Shown here piece after piece: positions 7,431 to 13,807 of a stretch of DNA of 17,059 nucleotides. A program made the position numbers and the translations under genes. The DNA is from JBAPRR01 sp049281195. Lineage in GTDB: Bacteria > Actinomycetota > Acidimicrobiia > Acidimicrobiales > CAVXTF01. The notes below the pieces were generated by a model that was not told where the DNA came from, ran no database searches, and was given only the letters and a program-made list of their open reading frames with translations. Within the stretch, counting starts at the first letter, position 1; each line of letters begins with the position of its first letter. The DNA lies in assembly GCA_049281195.1 (NCBI GenBank), contig JBAPRR010000075.1, positions 1-17,059 of the forward strand, given 5' to 3'.

Positions 7431-7955
7431 ATGAGCGTACCTATGGCCCTCCTCGGGCTCCTTGATCGCGAACCAAGCCACGGTTACGACCTAAAGCGCG
7501 ATTACGACACCTACTTCGGTCGAGGTCGACCCCTTCCCTTCGGGCAGGTGTACGCCACGCTCGCCCGTCTGGCGCGAGATGGAAAGGCGGTTGTCGGGGA
7601 AGCGGAGTCGGGTGCGGGCCCGGACCGGAAGCGCTACACGATCACCGAGACCGGGAAGTACGAGGTCGAGATGTGGCTCGGACAGCCGATTCCGCCCGAA
7701 CCGTATCTGCAGACCGAGCTCTTCGTGAAGGTCGTCCTTTCCCTCATGCTCGGTCGTCGCGCCGAGGAGTACCTCGACATCCAACGTGGCGCGCACCTCG
7801 CTCGAATGCGCGAGCTCACCGACCTGAAGCAGAAAGGCAACCTCGTCGATGCGCTCCTTGCCGACCACGGCCTCTTCCACTTGGAGGCCGATCTCCGCTG
7901 GATCGACCTCACCGAGGCGCGGCTTGCAGTGCTCGCCGAAGAGGTGGCGTCGTGA
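7431..7955 (+). CDS. PadR-family transcriptional regulator
   Basis: A 174-residue protein with the PadR winged-helix N-terminus: ALLGLLDREPSHGYDLKRDY, the turn PFGQVYATLARLARDG, and the wing with KRYTITETGK. The C-terminal half (about 90-174) is the helical PadR dimerisation domain (Vir_act_alpha_C type). PadR proteins are usually repressors of adjacent transporter or detoxification genes and respond to small molecules, which fits the downstream ABC exporter genes. The ATG at 7431 has no Shine-Dalgarno, and the promoter-like sequence sits immediately upstream, so leaderless translation is likely. A second in-frame ATG (Met5 at 7443) is an alternative. The stop overlaps the GTG of the ATPase gene. 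Confidence 0.93.
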   Translation: MSVPMALLGLLDREPSHGYDLKRDYDTYFGRGRPLPFGQVYATLARLARDGKAVVGEAESGAGPDRKRYTITETGKYEVEMWLGQPIPPEPYLQTELFVKVVLSLMLGRRAEEYLDIQRGAHLARMRELTDLKQKGNLVDALLADHGLFHLEADLRWIDLTEARLAVLAEEVAS

Positions 7956-8665
7956 ATTCCGCGAACGGTTGCTCCGTAGTCCAGACCGGCGTGATTGTCG
8001 AAGCGCGCGATCTCGCACTTTCCTTTGGAGAGACGCCAGCGCTTCGTGGTGCGTGTCTGTCGGTGAGACGCGGGGAGATTCTCGCCGTGATGGGCCCAAG
8101 TGGCTCAGGCAAGTCGACATTGCTGCACTGTCTTGCGGGCATCCTTCCCCCGGACTTCGGTGAGGTCTTCTTCGACGGAGAGCGCCTCGATACGATGCGC
8201 GAAGGGGAGCGCTCCAGGTTGCGACGTGATCGCTTCGGCTTCGTCTTTCAGTTCGGCCAGCTCGTCCCGGAACTCACCGCAGAGGAGAATGTCGCGCTGC
8301 CACTCCTTCTCGGCGGAACCCGTCGCGAGGAAGCCTTGAGAATCGCGCGGACCTGGTTCGAACGGCTCGAACTCGACGGCCTGGAACGTCATCGTGCCGG
8401 CGAGATGTCCGGCGGACAGGCACAGCGAGTCGCGCTTGCGCGCGGACTCGTCGCTCATCCGGACGTGCTGTTCGCGGACGAGCCAACAGGCTCACTCGAC
8501 TCGTTCACCGGCGAGCTCGTGATGGGCTTGTTGACTGGTTCGGCGCGCGCAGAAGGGACCACCGTCGTCCTTGTCACCCACGAGCCGCGGGTTGCGGCGT
8601 ACGCCGACCGCGAGGTGATCGTGCGAGACGGCAAGGTCACCTCTGCTGTGGGGGCCTCGAGGTGA
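7952..8665 (+). CDS. ABC transporter ATP-binding protein, MacB/LolD (FtsE-like) type
   Basis: A 237-residue ATPase starting at the GTG at 7952, overlapping the PadR stop (GTGA). Motifs: Walker A GPSGSGKS at 48-55, Q-loop in FVFQFGQL (Gln100), signature MSGGQ at 152-156, Walker B VLFADEPTGSLD at about 172-183, switch His210. The DEPTGSLD sequence and the pairing with an FtsX-like permease place it in the MacB/LolD/FtsE group, which drives conformational work on periplasmic or outer-face substrates (peptides, lipoproteins, antibiotics) rather than import. A frame open further upstream (7673) is a shadow of the PadR gene. It ends in a GTGA overlap with the permease gene, so the two are translationally coupled and expected in a 2:2 complex. 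Confidence 0.95.
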   Translation: MNSANGCSVVQTGVIVEARDLALSFGETPALRGACLSVRRGEILAVMGPSGSGKSTLLHCLAGILPPDFGEVFFDGERLDTMREGERSRLRRDRFGFVFQFGQLVPELTAEENVALPLLLGGTRREEALRIARTWFERLELDGLERHRAGEMSGGQAQRVALARGLVAHPDVLFADEPTGSLDSFTGELVMGLLTGSARAEGTTVVLVTHEPRVAAYADREVIVRDGKVTSAVGASR

Positions 8666-10905
8666 TCCGCCTTGGTCTTCGCTTGACGGTCGGCAGCGGA
8701 CGTGAAGCCGCACTGCGGGTTCTTGTCACTGCGGCCGCCGTTGCGCTTGGCGTCGGTCTGCTACTGGCCGCGTTGGCGGGAGTGAACGGGCTTCATGCCC
8801 AGACCGACCGTGGCGCGTGGCTCGACACCTCGGCGCAGGCGTCGGCACCGACTTCCGCATCTGGACTGTGGTGGCTGTCGAGCACCGATCAGTTCGGTAG
8901 CCAGGCGATCGACCGCGTCGACGTTGCGGCTGCCGGACCGAGCGCACCGGTTCCACCAGGGATTCCCCACCTGCCAGGACCAGGTGATTACTATGCGTCG
9001 CCGGCACTCACGACGCTCTTCAATTCCGAGCCTGCAAACCAGCTGCGTGACCGGTATCCGGGTCGCCAGATCGGGACCATCGGTGCAGCAGCGCTGCCAT
9101 CGCCGAGCTCGCTGATCATCGTTATCGGCCACACCGCGCACCAGCTCTCGCAGGCACCCGGGGCAGTTGAGGTCGGAGCCATCCAAGCCACCCCTGCCAA
9201 CTGCTACGCCTGTCAGAGCACCCTCGGGAGTGGTCCCATTCTGGAGTTCATTCTCGTTGTCGGCGCCGTCGCGCTCTTGCTGCCCGTGCTGATCTTGATC
9301 GCGACCGCGAGCCGGTTGTCGGCCGCGCGGCGCGAGGAGCGCTTCGCCGCGATGCGGCTCGTCGGCGCTACGCCGCGACAGATTTCGGTTGTCTCCGCGG
9401 TGGAAGCAGCAGTCGCGGCAATCGCAGGTGTCGCCGCTGGCTTCGCGCTCTTCTTTGTCTTCCGACCGCTGCTTTACCACGTTCCCTTCACCGGAGTGCC
9501 TTTTTCCCAAGGCGACCTTTCGTTGCAGTGGATCGACATTGTGCTCGCCCTGATCGGCGTCCCAGTCGCCGCAGTCGTATCCGCGCGTCTCGCGCTTCGC
9601 AGGGTTCAGGTATCGCCGCTCGGCGTGAACCGGCAAGCTGCGATCCGCTCGCCGCGGATCGTTCGGATCATCCCGCTAGTCGCGGGCATCGCGGTACTCG
9701 CGTACTTCGATGCGCACGGCAAGCCGGGCAGCAATGGTGGCCAGGTTCTCGAACTGCTCGTGGGTTTTGTGCTTCTCATCGTAGGGTTAGTTCTCGCCGG
9801 ACCGTGGTTTACGACTGCGGGCTCTCGACTGATGGTGAAGCGGGCGAGTCGCCCCGCCACGCTTCTAGCCGGCCGCCGGCTCCTCGACAATCCGAAAACC
9901 GCGTTCCGTTTTATCAGTGGGCTCGTGATCGCCCTTTTCGTTGCGAGCGCAGCGATCGGGGCACTCAGCTCCATCGCTGCAGTCAGCGGCACAGCCGGAG
10001 GAAGCGCGGGGAAGGACACTCTCGTCGATCCGTTCTGCAGCTTCTCGACGACGAACTGTCCGATCTCTGCCCAAGTTGACTCAGTCTCAGGTCAGATTCT
10101 TTCCGAGCTCCGTTCGACGCAGGGAGTGCGAGCCGTGACGGTGGTTCACCAGGACCCATCCGACGGCTCATTCCGAGGTCCGCTGGGAAACTCGTTCGGG
10201 GTCGTTGCTTGCGATCAGCTGGCCAAAACCCCCGCCATCGGCAAGTGTGCTCCGGGCACGACCGTGGCGAGTATCGGCTACTTCCTCTCGAATCTCCTCG
10301 GCCATCACGCGAACGCCTCATCGACAGTCTGGCCTTCGGCAGACCTGTCAAGCGCGAGCGCCGAGCGTCTTCCCGTAGATGCAGTCGTCGTAGCAACGAG
10401 CGGGTCCTCGAGTGCCATAGAACGGGTACGGACCACGCTCGAAAGGGTCTTTCCCTTCCAAGGGATACCGGTCGAAGTCGAGGCGGCAGATCCGTCGAAT
10501 GTACGACTCCTCACAATGATCCAGGACATGACCGATGTGATAATCGTGGCGAGTCTGCTCATCGCTGCTTGCAGTCTCGCCGTGAATATCGTCGCCGGGT
10601 TGGGTGAGCGCAAGCGCCCGTTTAGCTTGCTCAGGCTCACTGGTGTTCCCACCGCGCTGTTGCATCGTGTCGTGGCGCTGGAGAGCGCGCTACCGCTCTT
10701 CCTTGTCGCCGCCGTGTCGATCGCGGTCGGTCTCGTGTCCGCTGTCCTCTATCTCCACTCTCAGGTAGGCATCGCGTTCAGCCTCCCGGGAATCGGGTAC
10801 TGGGCGACCGTCTTGGGTGGACTTGCGGCTTCGCTCGCAATCATCGCCTCGACGTTCCCGATTATCAATCGCATCACGGGACCTGAGGTCGCGAGAAATG
10901 CGTGA
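8662..10905 (+). CDS. FtsX-like ABC transporter permease
   Basis: A 747-residue membrane protein starting at the GTG at 8662, which overlaps the ATPase stop. There is one N-terminal helix (about 18-42), a first extracytoplasmic domain of about 150 residues, then a first FtsX core with helices around ILVVGAVALLLPVLILIA and the cytoplasmic coupling segment REERFAAMRLVGATPRQI. A middle helical part, a second extracytoplasmic domain of about 180 residues and a second FtsX core follow (ERKRPFSLLRLTGVPTALL, then the final helices). This duplicated-core layout is usual for single-polypeptide FtsX permeases of actinobacteria. Several cysteines lie in the extracytoplasmic domains (CYAC; CSFSTTNC) and may form disulfides. 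With the PadR and ATPase genes it forms a self-contained exporter or cell-envelope stress module. The substrate is unknown. Confidence 0.92.
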   Translation: MIRLGLRLTVGSGREAALRVLVTAAAVALGVGLLLAALAGVNGLHAQTDRGAWLDTSAQASAPTSASGLWWLSSTDQFGSQAIDRVDVAAAGPSAPVPPGIPHLPGPGDYYASPALTTLFNSEPANQLRDRYPGRQIGTIGAAALPSPSSLIIVIGHTAHQLSQAPGAVEVGAIQATPANCYACQSTLGSGPILEFILVVGAVALLLPVLILIATASRLSAARREERFAAMRLVGATPRQISVVSAVEAAVAAIAGVAAGFALFFVFRPLLYHVPFTGVPFSQGDLSLQWIDIVLALIGVPVAAVVSARLALRRVQVSPLGVNRQAAIRSPRIVRIIPLVAGIAVLAYFDAHGKPGSNGGQVLELLVGFVLLIVGLVLAGPWFTTAGSRLMVKRASRPATLLAGRRLLDNPKTAFRFISGLVIALFVASAAIGALSSIAAVSGTAGGSAGKDTLVDPFCSFSTTNCPISAQVDSVSGQILSELRSTQGVRAVTVVHQDPSDGSFRGPLGNSFGVVACDQLAKTPAIGKCAPGTTVASIGYFLSNLLGHHANASSTVWPSADLSSASAERLPVDAVVVATSGSSSAIERVRTTLERVFPFQGIPVEVEAADPSNVRLLTMIQDMTDVIIVASLLIAACSLAVNIVAGLGERKRPFSLLRLTGVPTALLHRVVALESALPLFLVAAVSIAVGLVSAVLYLHSQVGIAFSLPGIGYWATVLGGLAASLAIIASTFPIINRITGPEVARNA

Positions 10906-11299
10906 ACGAAGTGGTCCCGTCCGTCGACTCTCGTCGATCCTGCTCGGTTCCTTGGCGGCTTCGGTATCTTTAGCCGGCTGTCACCTCTCATCGCCCACTG
11001 GACCTCCCGGTCCGACGGGGACCGTGACTGGCACGCTCCGCGCTGTAGGTGGCCCTCCCGGCGTGGACCCGCGAGCCCTAAGCGGACAAATCACCCTCAA
11101 TGGGTCGAGCGGAAAAATTGCCACCATTACTGTCGGTGCCAACGGTCGATTCTCGGTACCTGCAACCGTGGGCACATACACGGTCTCAGCGCAGAGTTCG
11201 CAATACAAAGGAGGCACCGCTGATTGCCACGCTTCGGGACCGATCACCGTCACCAAAGGTGCCACGACCACAGTAGACGTTGACTGCCCGAGGAGCTAG
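10898..11299 (+). CDS. Small lipoprotein with a carboxypeptidase-regulatory-like (beta-sandwich) domain
   Basis: A 133-residue protein from the ATG at 10898, overlapping the permease gene by eight bases. Residues 1-28 form a lipoprotein signal peptide: RR at 9-10, a hydrophobic core, and the lipobox LAGC with lipidation Cys28. A proline/glycine linker (PTGPPGPTGTVTG) follows, then a beta-rich domain with strands such as GKIATITVGANGRFSVPA, TYTVSAQSS and ITVTKGATTTVDVDC. This resembles the small Ig-like/CarboxypepD_reg-like folds. Two late cysteines (in TADC and VDC) may pair. It sits at the end of the PadR-ABC-FtsX operon, so a surface partner or substrate-binding accessory of that transporter is plausible. 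Frame open upstream to 10817 belongs to the permease. Confidence 0.82.
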   Translation: MRERSGPVRRLSSILLGSLAASVSLAGCHLSSPTGPPGPTGTVTGTLRAVGGPPGVDPRALSGQITLNGSSGKIATITVGANGRFSVPATVGTYTVSAQSSQYKGGTADCHASGPITVTKGATTTVDVDCPRS

Positions 11300-11369
11300 T
11301 GGTTAGCGACTGGGGGACAGCTCACATCGAGCGACGCACTCCTGATCCGGCGGGGGCTTGGCGCTCTCG

Positions 11370-11375
11370 TAAACT
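11370..11375 (+). promoter_or_regulatory. Possible -10 element for a leaderless transcript
   Basis: TAAACT fits the actinobacterial -10 pattern TANNNT and ends seven bases before the ATG at 11383, which has no Shine-Dalgarno. No good -35 is seen. This spacing is typical of leaderless actinobacterial genes. Confidence 0.35.
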
Positions 11376-11382
11376 TCACTTC

Positions 11383-11799
11383 ATGGCGCGCCGGTCATCT
11401 CGCGTGAGTGGACAGGTAGAAATTCCGGAGGACATAGTCGAGCGTGTTCGCGGACTATGCCTGGCTCTGCCAGAGGTGACCGTTCGGATCGACGAATCAC
11501 TTAGGAGAACAAGATCGACAGCTCAGTCTTTCGACATCCGCGGGAGGTCGTTTTGCTTGCTAGTGGCGAAGGAAGGCCCAACCGGCAACTCCTCCGTCCC
11601 GCTGCTTGTGTTGCGTGCCGACCCGGATGAACGCAATGCATTGCTATCCATTGGCCGTCCCTTCTTCACTCCGCGAGTCAGCCGTGGTCGCATCGGCGTG
11701 CTGCTCGCCGACGACGTGGATTGGGAAGAGGTCCGTCAACTCGTGACCGAGAGCTATCGGATCCTCGCGCCGAAGAAGCTCACCACTCGGCTCGATTAG
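11383..11799 (+). CDS. MmcQ/YjbR-family protein
   Basis: A 138-residue protein with the YjbR (CyaY-like) fold pattern: an N-terminal helix leading to GLCLALPEVT, a strand with SFDIRGRSFCLLV, then LVLRADPDERNALLSIG, the PFFTPRVSRGRIGVLL strand pair, and a C-terminal helix with WEEVRQLVTESYRILAPKKL. Members are small cytoplasmic proteins often annotated as DNA-binding, although no precise biochemical role is established for most. The start at 11383 gives a normal family length. A longer frame from the GTG at 11299 adds 28 residues unlike the family and begins at the last base of the lipoprotein stop codon, so I do not prefer it. It is probably its own transcription unit, ended by the hairpin downstream. 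Confidence 0.8.
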   Translation: MARRSSRVSGQVEIPEDIVERVRGLCLALPEVTVRIDESLRRTRSTAQSFDIRGRSFCLLVAKEGPTGNSSVPLLVLRADPDERNALLSIGRPFFTPRVSRGRIGVLLADDVDWEEVRQLVTESYRILAPKKLTTRLD

Positions 11800-11829
11800 C
11801 AAGCGCTGGCCACCCCGCGTGCAACCAAC

Positions 11830-11868
11830 GCCCTTGGCCGCGTCGCTTATGGCAATGCGGCCAAGGGC
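11830..11868. terminator. Perfect 12-bp inverted repeat, likely terminator
   Basis: GCCCTTGGCCGC at 11830-11841 and GCGGCCAAGGGC at 11857-11868 are exact reverse complements with a 15-base loop. The hairpin begins 31 bases after the MmcQ/YjbR stop. There is no long T-tract (cattgttcc follows), so it would be an actinobacterial-style terminator without a U-tail or a bidirectional element. Being self-complementary it works on either strand. Confidence 0.5.
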
Positions 11869-12046
11869 CATTGTTCCATGCTCAAGGTTCACAGATTCCC
11901 GGGCACATCGACGTGGCAGGGGCACTCTTCGCCGACGCTCTTGCCACATATGGCGTCGAGCGTCACAGGAAAAGATCAGTGACGTCGCAGGAAGCAGTAG
12001 TAGTCGAAGTGCGGTCGAGTTAGCGGATCACAGCGTTCTCCGTTGT

Positions 12047-12249
12047 ATGACGATGATCACCTTCCGGGTGGGGGATGGTGAAGCAGCCGAAATGCAACGA
12101 CGCACGCCAGTTGGGTGCGGATCGCTCCGAGCTCCTGAGATACTCTCCACCGTTACCTGGTGCGACTAGCGAGCGAGGATAGTGCCAGAACCTGGGATGA
12201 GATTCCGCCCGGCGCCGACGAGCAGTCCTTCGCCGAAATCGCTGACTAG
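12047..12249 (+). pseudogene. Decayed ribbon-helix-helix antitoxin (CopG/MazE-like)
   Basis: Three pieces in three successive frames join into one typical RHH antitoxin. From the ATG at 12047: MTMITFRVGDGEAAEMQR. Shifted at about 12098-12104: ARQLGADRSELLR. Shifted again at about 12134-12140: DTLHRYLVRLASEDSARTWD, then EIPPGADEQSFAEIAD to TAG at 12247-12249. The N-terminal strand (ITFRV), helix A, the G-x-D-R-S-E-L turn and helix B are all recognisable, with the acidic C-terminal tail that usually wraps the toxin. A further shifted piece (PEDWSDWSAATM, 12257-12292) extends the tail to just before the toxin start. At least three frameshifts make the gene non-functional as written. It would have bound its operator and neutralised the toxin encoded immediately downstream. 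Confidence 0.65.
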
Positions 12250-12291
12250 GCCCCGGCCCGAGGACTGGTCGGATTGGTCTGCTGCAACGAT

Positions 12292-12400
12292 GTGAGATTT
12301 GGTTTGCTGGTGTTCGAGCTGGACCTCACGGGCTGAGCCGACGTGATCGCCAAGAGTTGTCCCTCTACTCCCGGATGGCCTTCGGCGAGATCGCCGACTG
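12292..12400 (+). pseudogene. Stub of a MazF/PemK-like toxin
   Basis: A GTG at 12292 overlaps the reconstructed antitoxin stop (GTGA), the usual antitoxin-toxin coupling. It opens VRFGLLVFELDLTG and then hits TGA. In the next frame AEPT, an in-frame TGA, and SPRVVPLL follow. Together these resemble the first strands of MazF-type RNases (a pattern such as G-x-V-W-W-x-E-L ... G-x-E-P ... R-P-V-V-V). Beyond about 12380 the similarity is lost, and the opposite-strand methyltransferase begins at 12419. The toxin core is therefore missing. The assignment depends on position after an RHH antitoxin as much as on the short match. The right-hand boundary is approximate. Confidence 0.4.
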
Positions 12401-12418
12401 TCTACCTCAAGGCGGGGA

Positions 12419-13192
12419 TCAGTCTTTCTCCAGGACCGCAACATAGGAATCGGTGGGAAGTCCTCCGAGAATCTTGGCCTGGTGCCACCCTGTGCCCTTC
12501 AGGAGGACCCGCATCTCCTCGCGCGAAACAAACAGCCAATTGGACCATGCGCTGACATGACCTCGGTAGTGGGATCGTATTCGTAACTGTCCGGGCATAC
12601 GGCCCTCCTGTTTGTTCTTTCGGTAATAGCTTCGATCGATGGCGGGAGCGCCACCGGAGTAGGGATTAGTGCTCTCGGCCAAGATACGAGTTCCGGGCTT
12701 CGTCCTACGGGCCCAAACGCCTAAGGTCTTCTGCATTCGCTCAGGAGTACCAAAGATCCCGAAGTTGTTTCCGAACAGAACGATGGTGTCGAACGATTCG
12801 AGGCTCTTGGACAGCTCATCGATCGATAGGCACCATGCCTGCTTGACGCCACGCAATCGGGTTGAACGTACGGCGAGAGGCGAGGCATCCAAACCAACAA
12901 CATCGAACCCCCGCTGCTGAAGGTACAAGCTGACTCTCCCCGCGCCACAACCTACGTCGATGACTCGACCACGGACGTAGCGGATGGACCTGCGCTCTGC
13001 CGAAGGCCAGTCCTTGAATGGCGCTACATACAAATCGTGGCCTGCACTCAGGTCGGTGAAGCCGTCTTCGCGCTCGATGATCTCTGGAGCAGTGCCGCCA
13101 CGCGCCCAGTCCATCAGCGCTCGGCCGAAGACATCATCTCCTTGTCGCATCGAGGATCCGGTCCTTGCTCGCGCGCCATCACCCTTAGACAT
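12419..13192 (-). CDS. Class I SAM-dependent methyltransferase
   Basis: A 257-residue cytoplasmic protein. Motif I is VIDVGCGAGR at 77-86, followed by the acidic residue that binds the SAM ribose in VVGLDAS (Asp102). The post-I region includes TIVLFGNNFGIFGTPERMQ in place of the usual motif II/IV strand, and the C-terminal half is beta-rich up to TDSYVAVLEKD. The substrate is unknown; the fold group (Methyltransf_11/25-like) covers small molecules and lipids. The start at 13192 is chosen because AAAGGAG lies seven bases upstream. A longer frame to 13228 would overlap the upstream gene remnant. Its ATG overlaps the stop of the MBL-fold remnant (TGATG), so the two were once co-translated. The 3' end abuts the toxin remnant on the other strand. 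Confidence 0.9.
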   Translation of the reverse strand: MSKGDGARARTGSSMRQGDDVFGRALMDWARGGTAPEIIEREDGFTDLSAGHDLYVAPFKDWPSAERRSIRYVRGRVIDVGCGAGRVSLYLQQRGFDVVGLDASPLAVRSTRLRGVKQAWCLSIDELSKSLESFDTIVLFGNNFGIFGTPERMQKTLGVWARRTKPGTRILAESTNPYSGGAPAIDRSYYRKNKQEGRMPGQLRIRSHYRGHVSAWSNWLFVSREEMRVLLKGTGWHQAKILGGLPTDSYVAVLEKD

Positions 13193-13684
13193 CACGGAGC
13201 TCCTTTCACGAGTTTTGCTGCTCCCCACATTGAGCCCGGATTCACCCGATGTGGGTAGAGGTCCAGCATCATTTCGTAGAGATCGATTGCTCTTGTGGAC
13301 CGGAGCTCGGCAGCATTGAAGTCGGTGAGGTACTGGATTGACTCGTCGATGTTGCTCGGATCATCGTCGCTTGCAGGATCCTTGTATGCAGCAATCATGT
13401 GAGTCGGATTTATGAGCTTGGTGGTCCTTAGGGCAGCAATCCATTTACACGAGATTCCCTGGTTGTGTCGCCCAGGAACATGTGGGTGTCGTTATAGACA
13501 ACGTCGCCGCCGACGAGCAGGTTGATGTGAGGCACCAGAGCTCCTGCGACAACAAGCAACCCATTATGGGCTCCGACGGCGAGTGCAGGGTCGTGGCCCC
13601 GTCTGCGAACAGAATGACGAGGTCGTCAGCACCTGGTGCTCGCCAGGATGCCTCGTGGCCATCCACCCCACGGCTGAACGTCAC
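13192..13684 (-). pseudogene. C-terminal remnant of an MBL-fold metallo-hydrolase
   Basis: The C-terminal half of an MBL-fold hydrolase is readable in three frames. First comes a frame from about 13684 with DLVILFADGATTLHSPS. Then, shifted at about 13560-13600, comes the diagnostic block HINLLVGGDVVYNDTHMFLG and DTTRESR. Then, shifted at about 13444-13452 next to an AAA run, comes KWIAALRTTKLINPTH, MIAAYKDPASDDDPSNIDES and YLTDFNAAEL, ending KLVKGAP. In intact relatives the block G-D-x-x-Y-N...H precedes W-x-A-A-L and an A-G-H-K metal ligand. Here that histidine position reads AAYK, so a zinc ligand may be lost. The N-terminal HxHxDH zinc-binding part is absent, apparently replaced by the divergent helicase gene. 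The last piece alone leaves a 68-residue open frame (13192-13398). Confidence 0.65.
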
Positions 13685-13780
13685 TCCCGCTCACCATCGG
13701 TCCATTGTGTCTGCGCGTGAACTTGGCGCCGGCAATCGCGGATCCGTTCTCATGTCCTGATGGGCGAACCTCCGCCACCA

Positions 13781-13807
13781 GTTCGTTAGTATACGAACGT
13801 ATGTTCG
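13781..13807 (+). promoter_or_regulatory. LexA (SOS) box overlapping the helicase start codon
   Basis: CGAACGTATGTTCG at 13794-13807 matches the Gram-positive/actinobacterial LexA consensus CGAAC-N4-GTTCG exactly, and its central four bases include the first two bases of the ATG at 13801. A second, overlapping palindrome, GTTCGT-N6-ACGAAC (13781-13798), adds another half-site. TAGTAT at 13787-13792 fits a -10 element placed to start transcription at about the ATG, so LexA bound here would block initiation directly. This predicts induction of the helicase by DNA damage. Confidence 0.75.
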
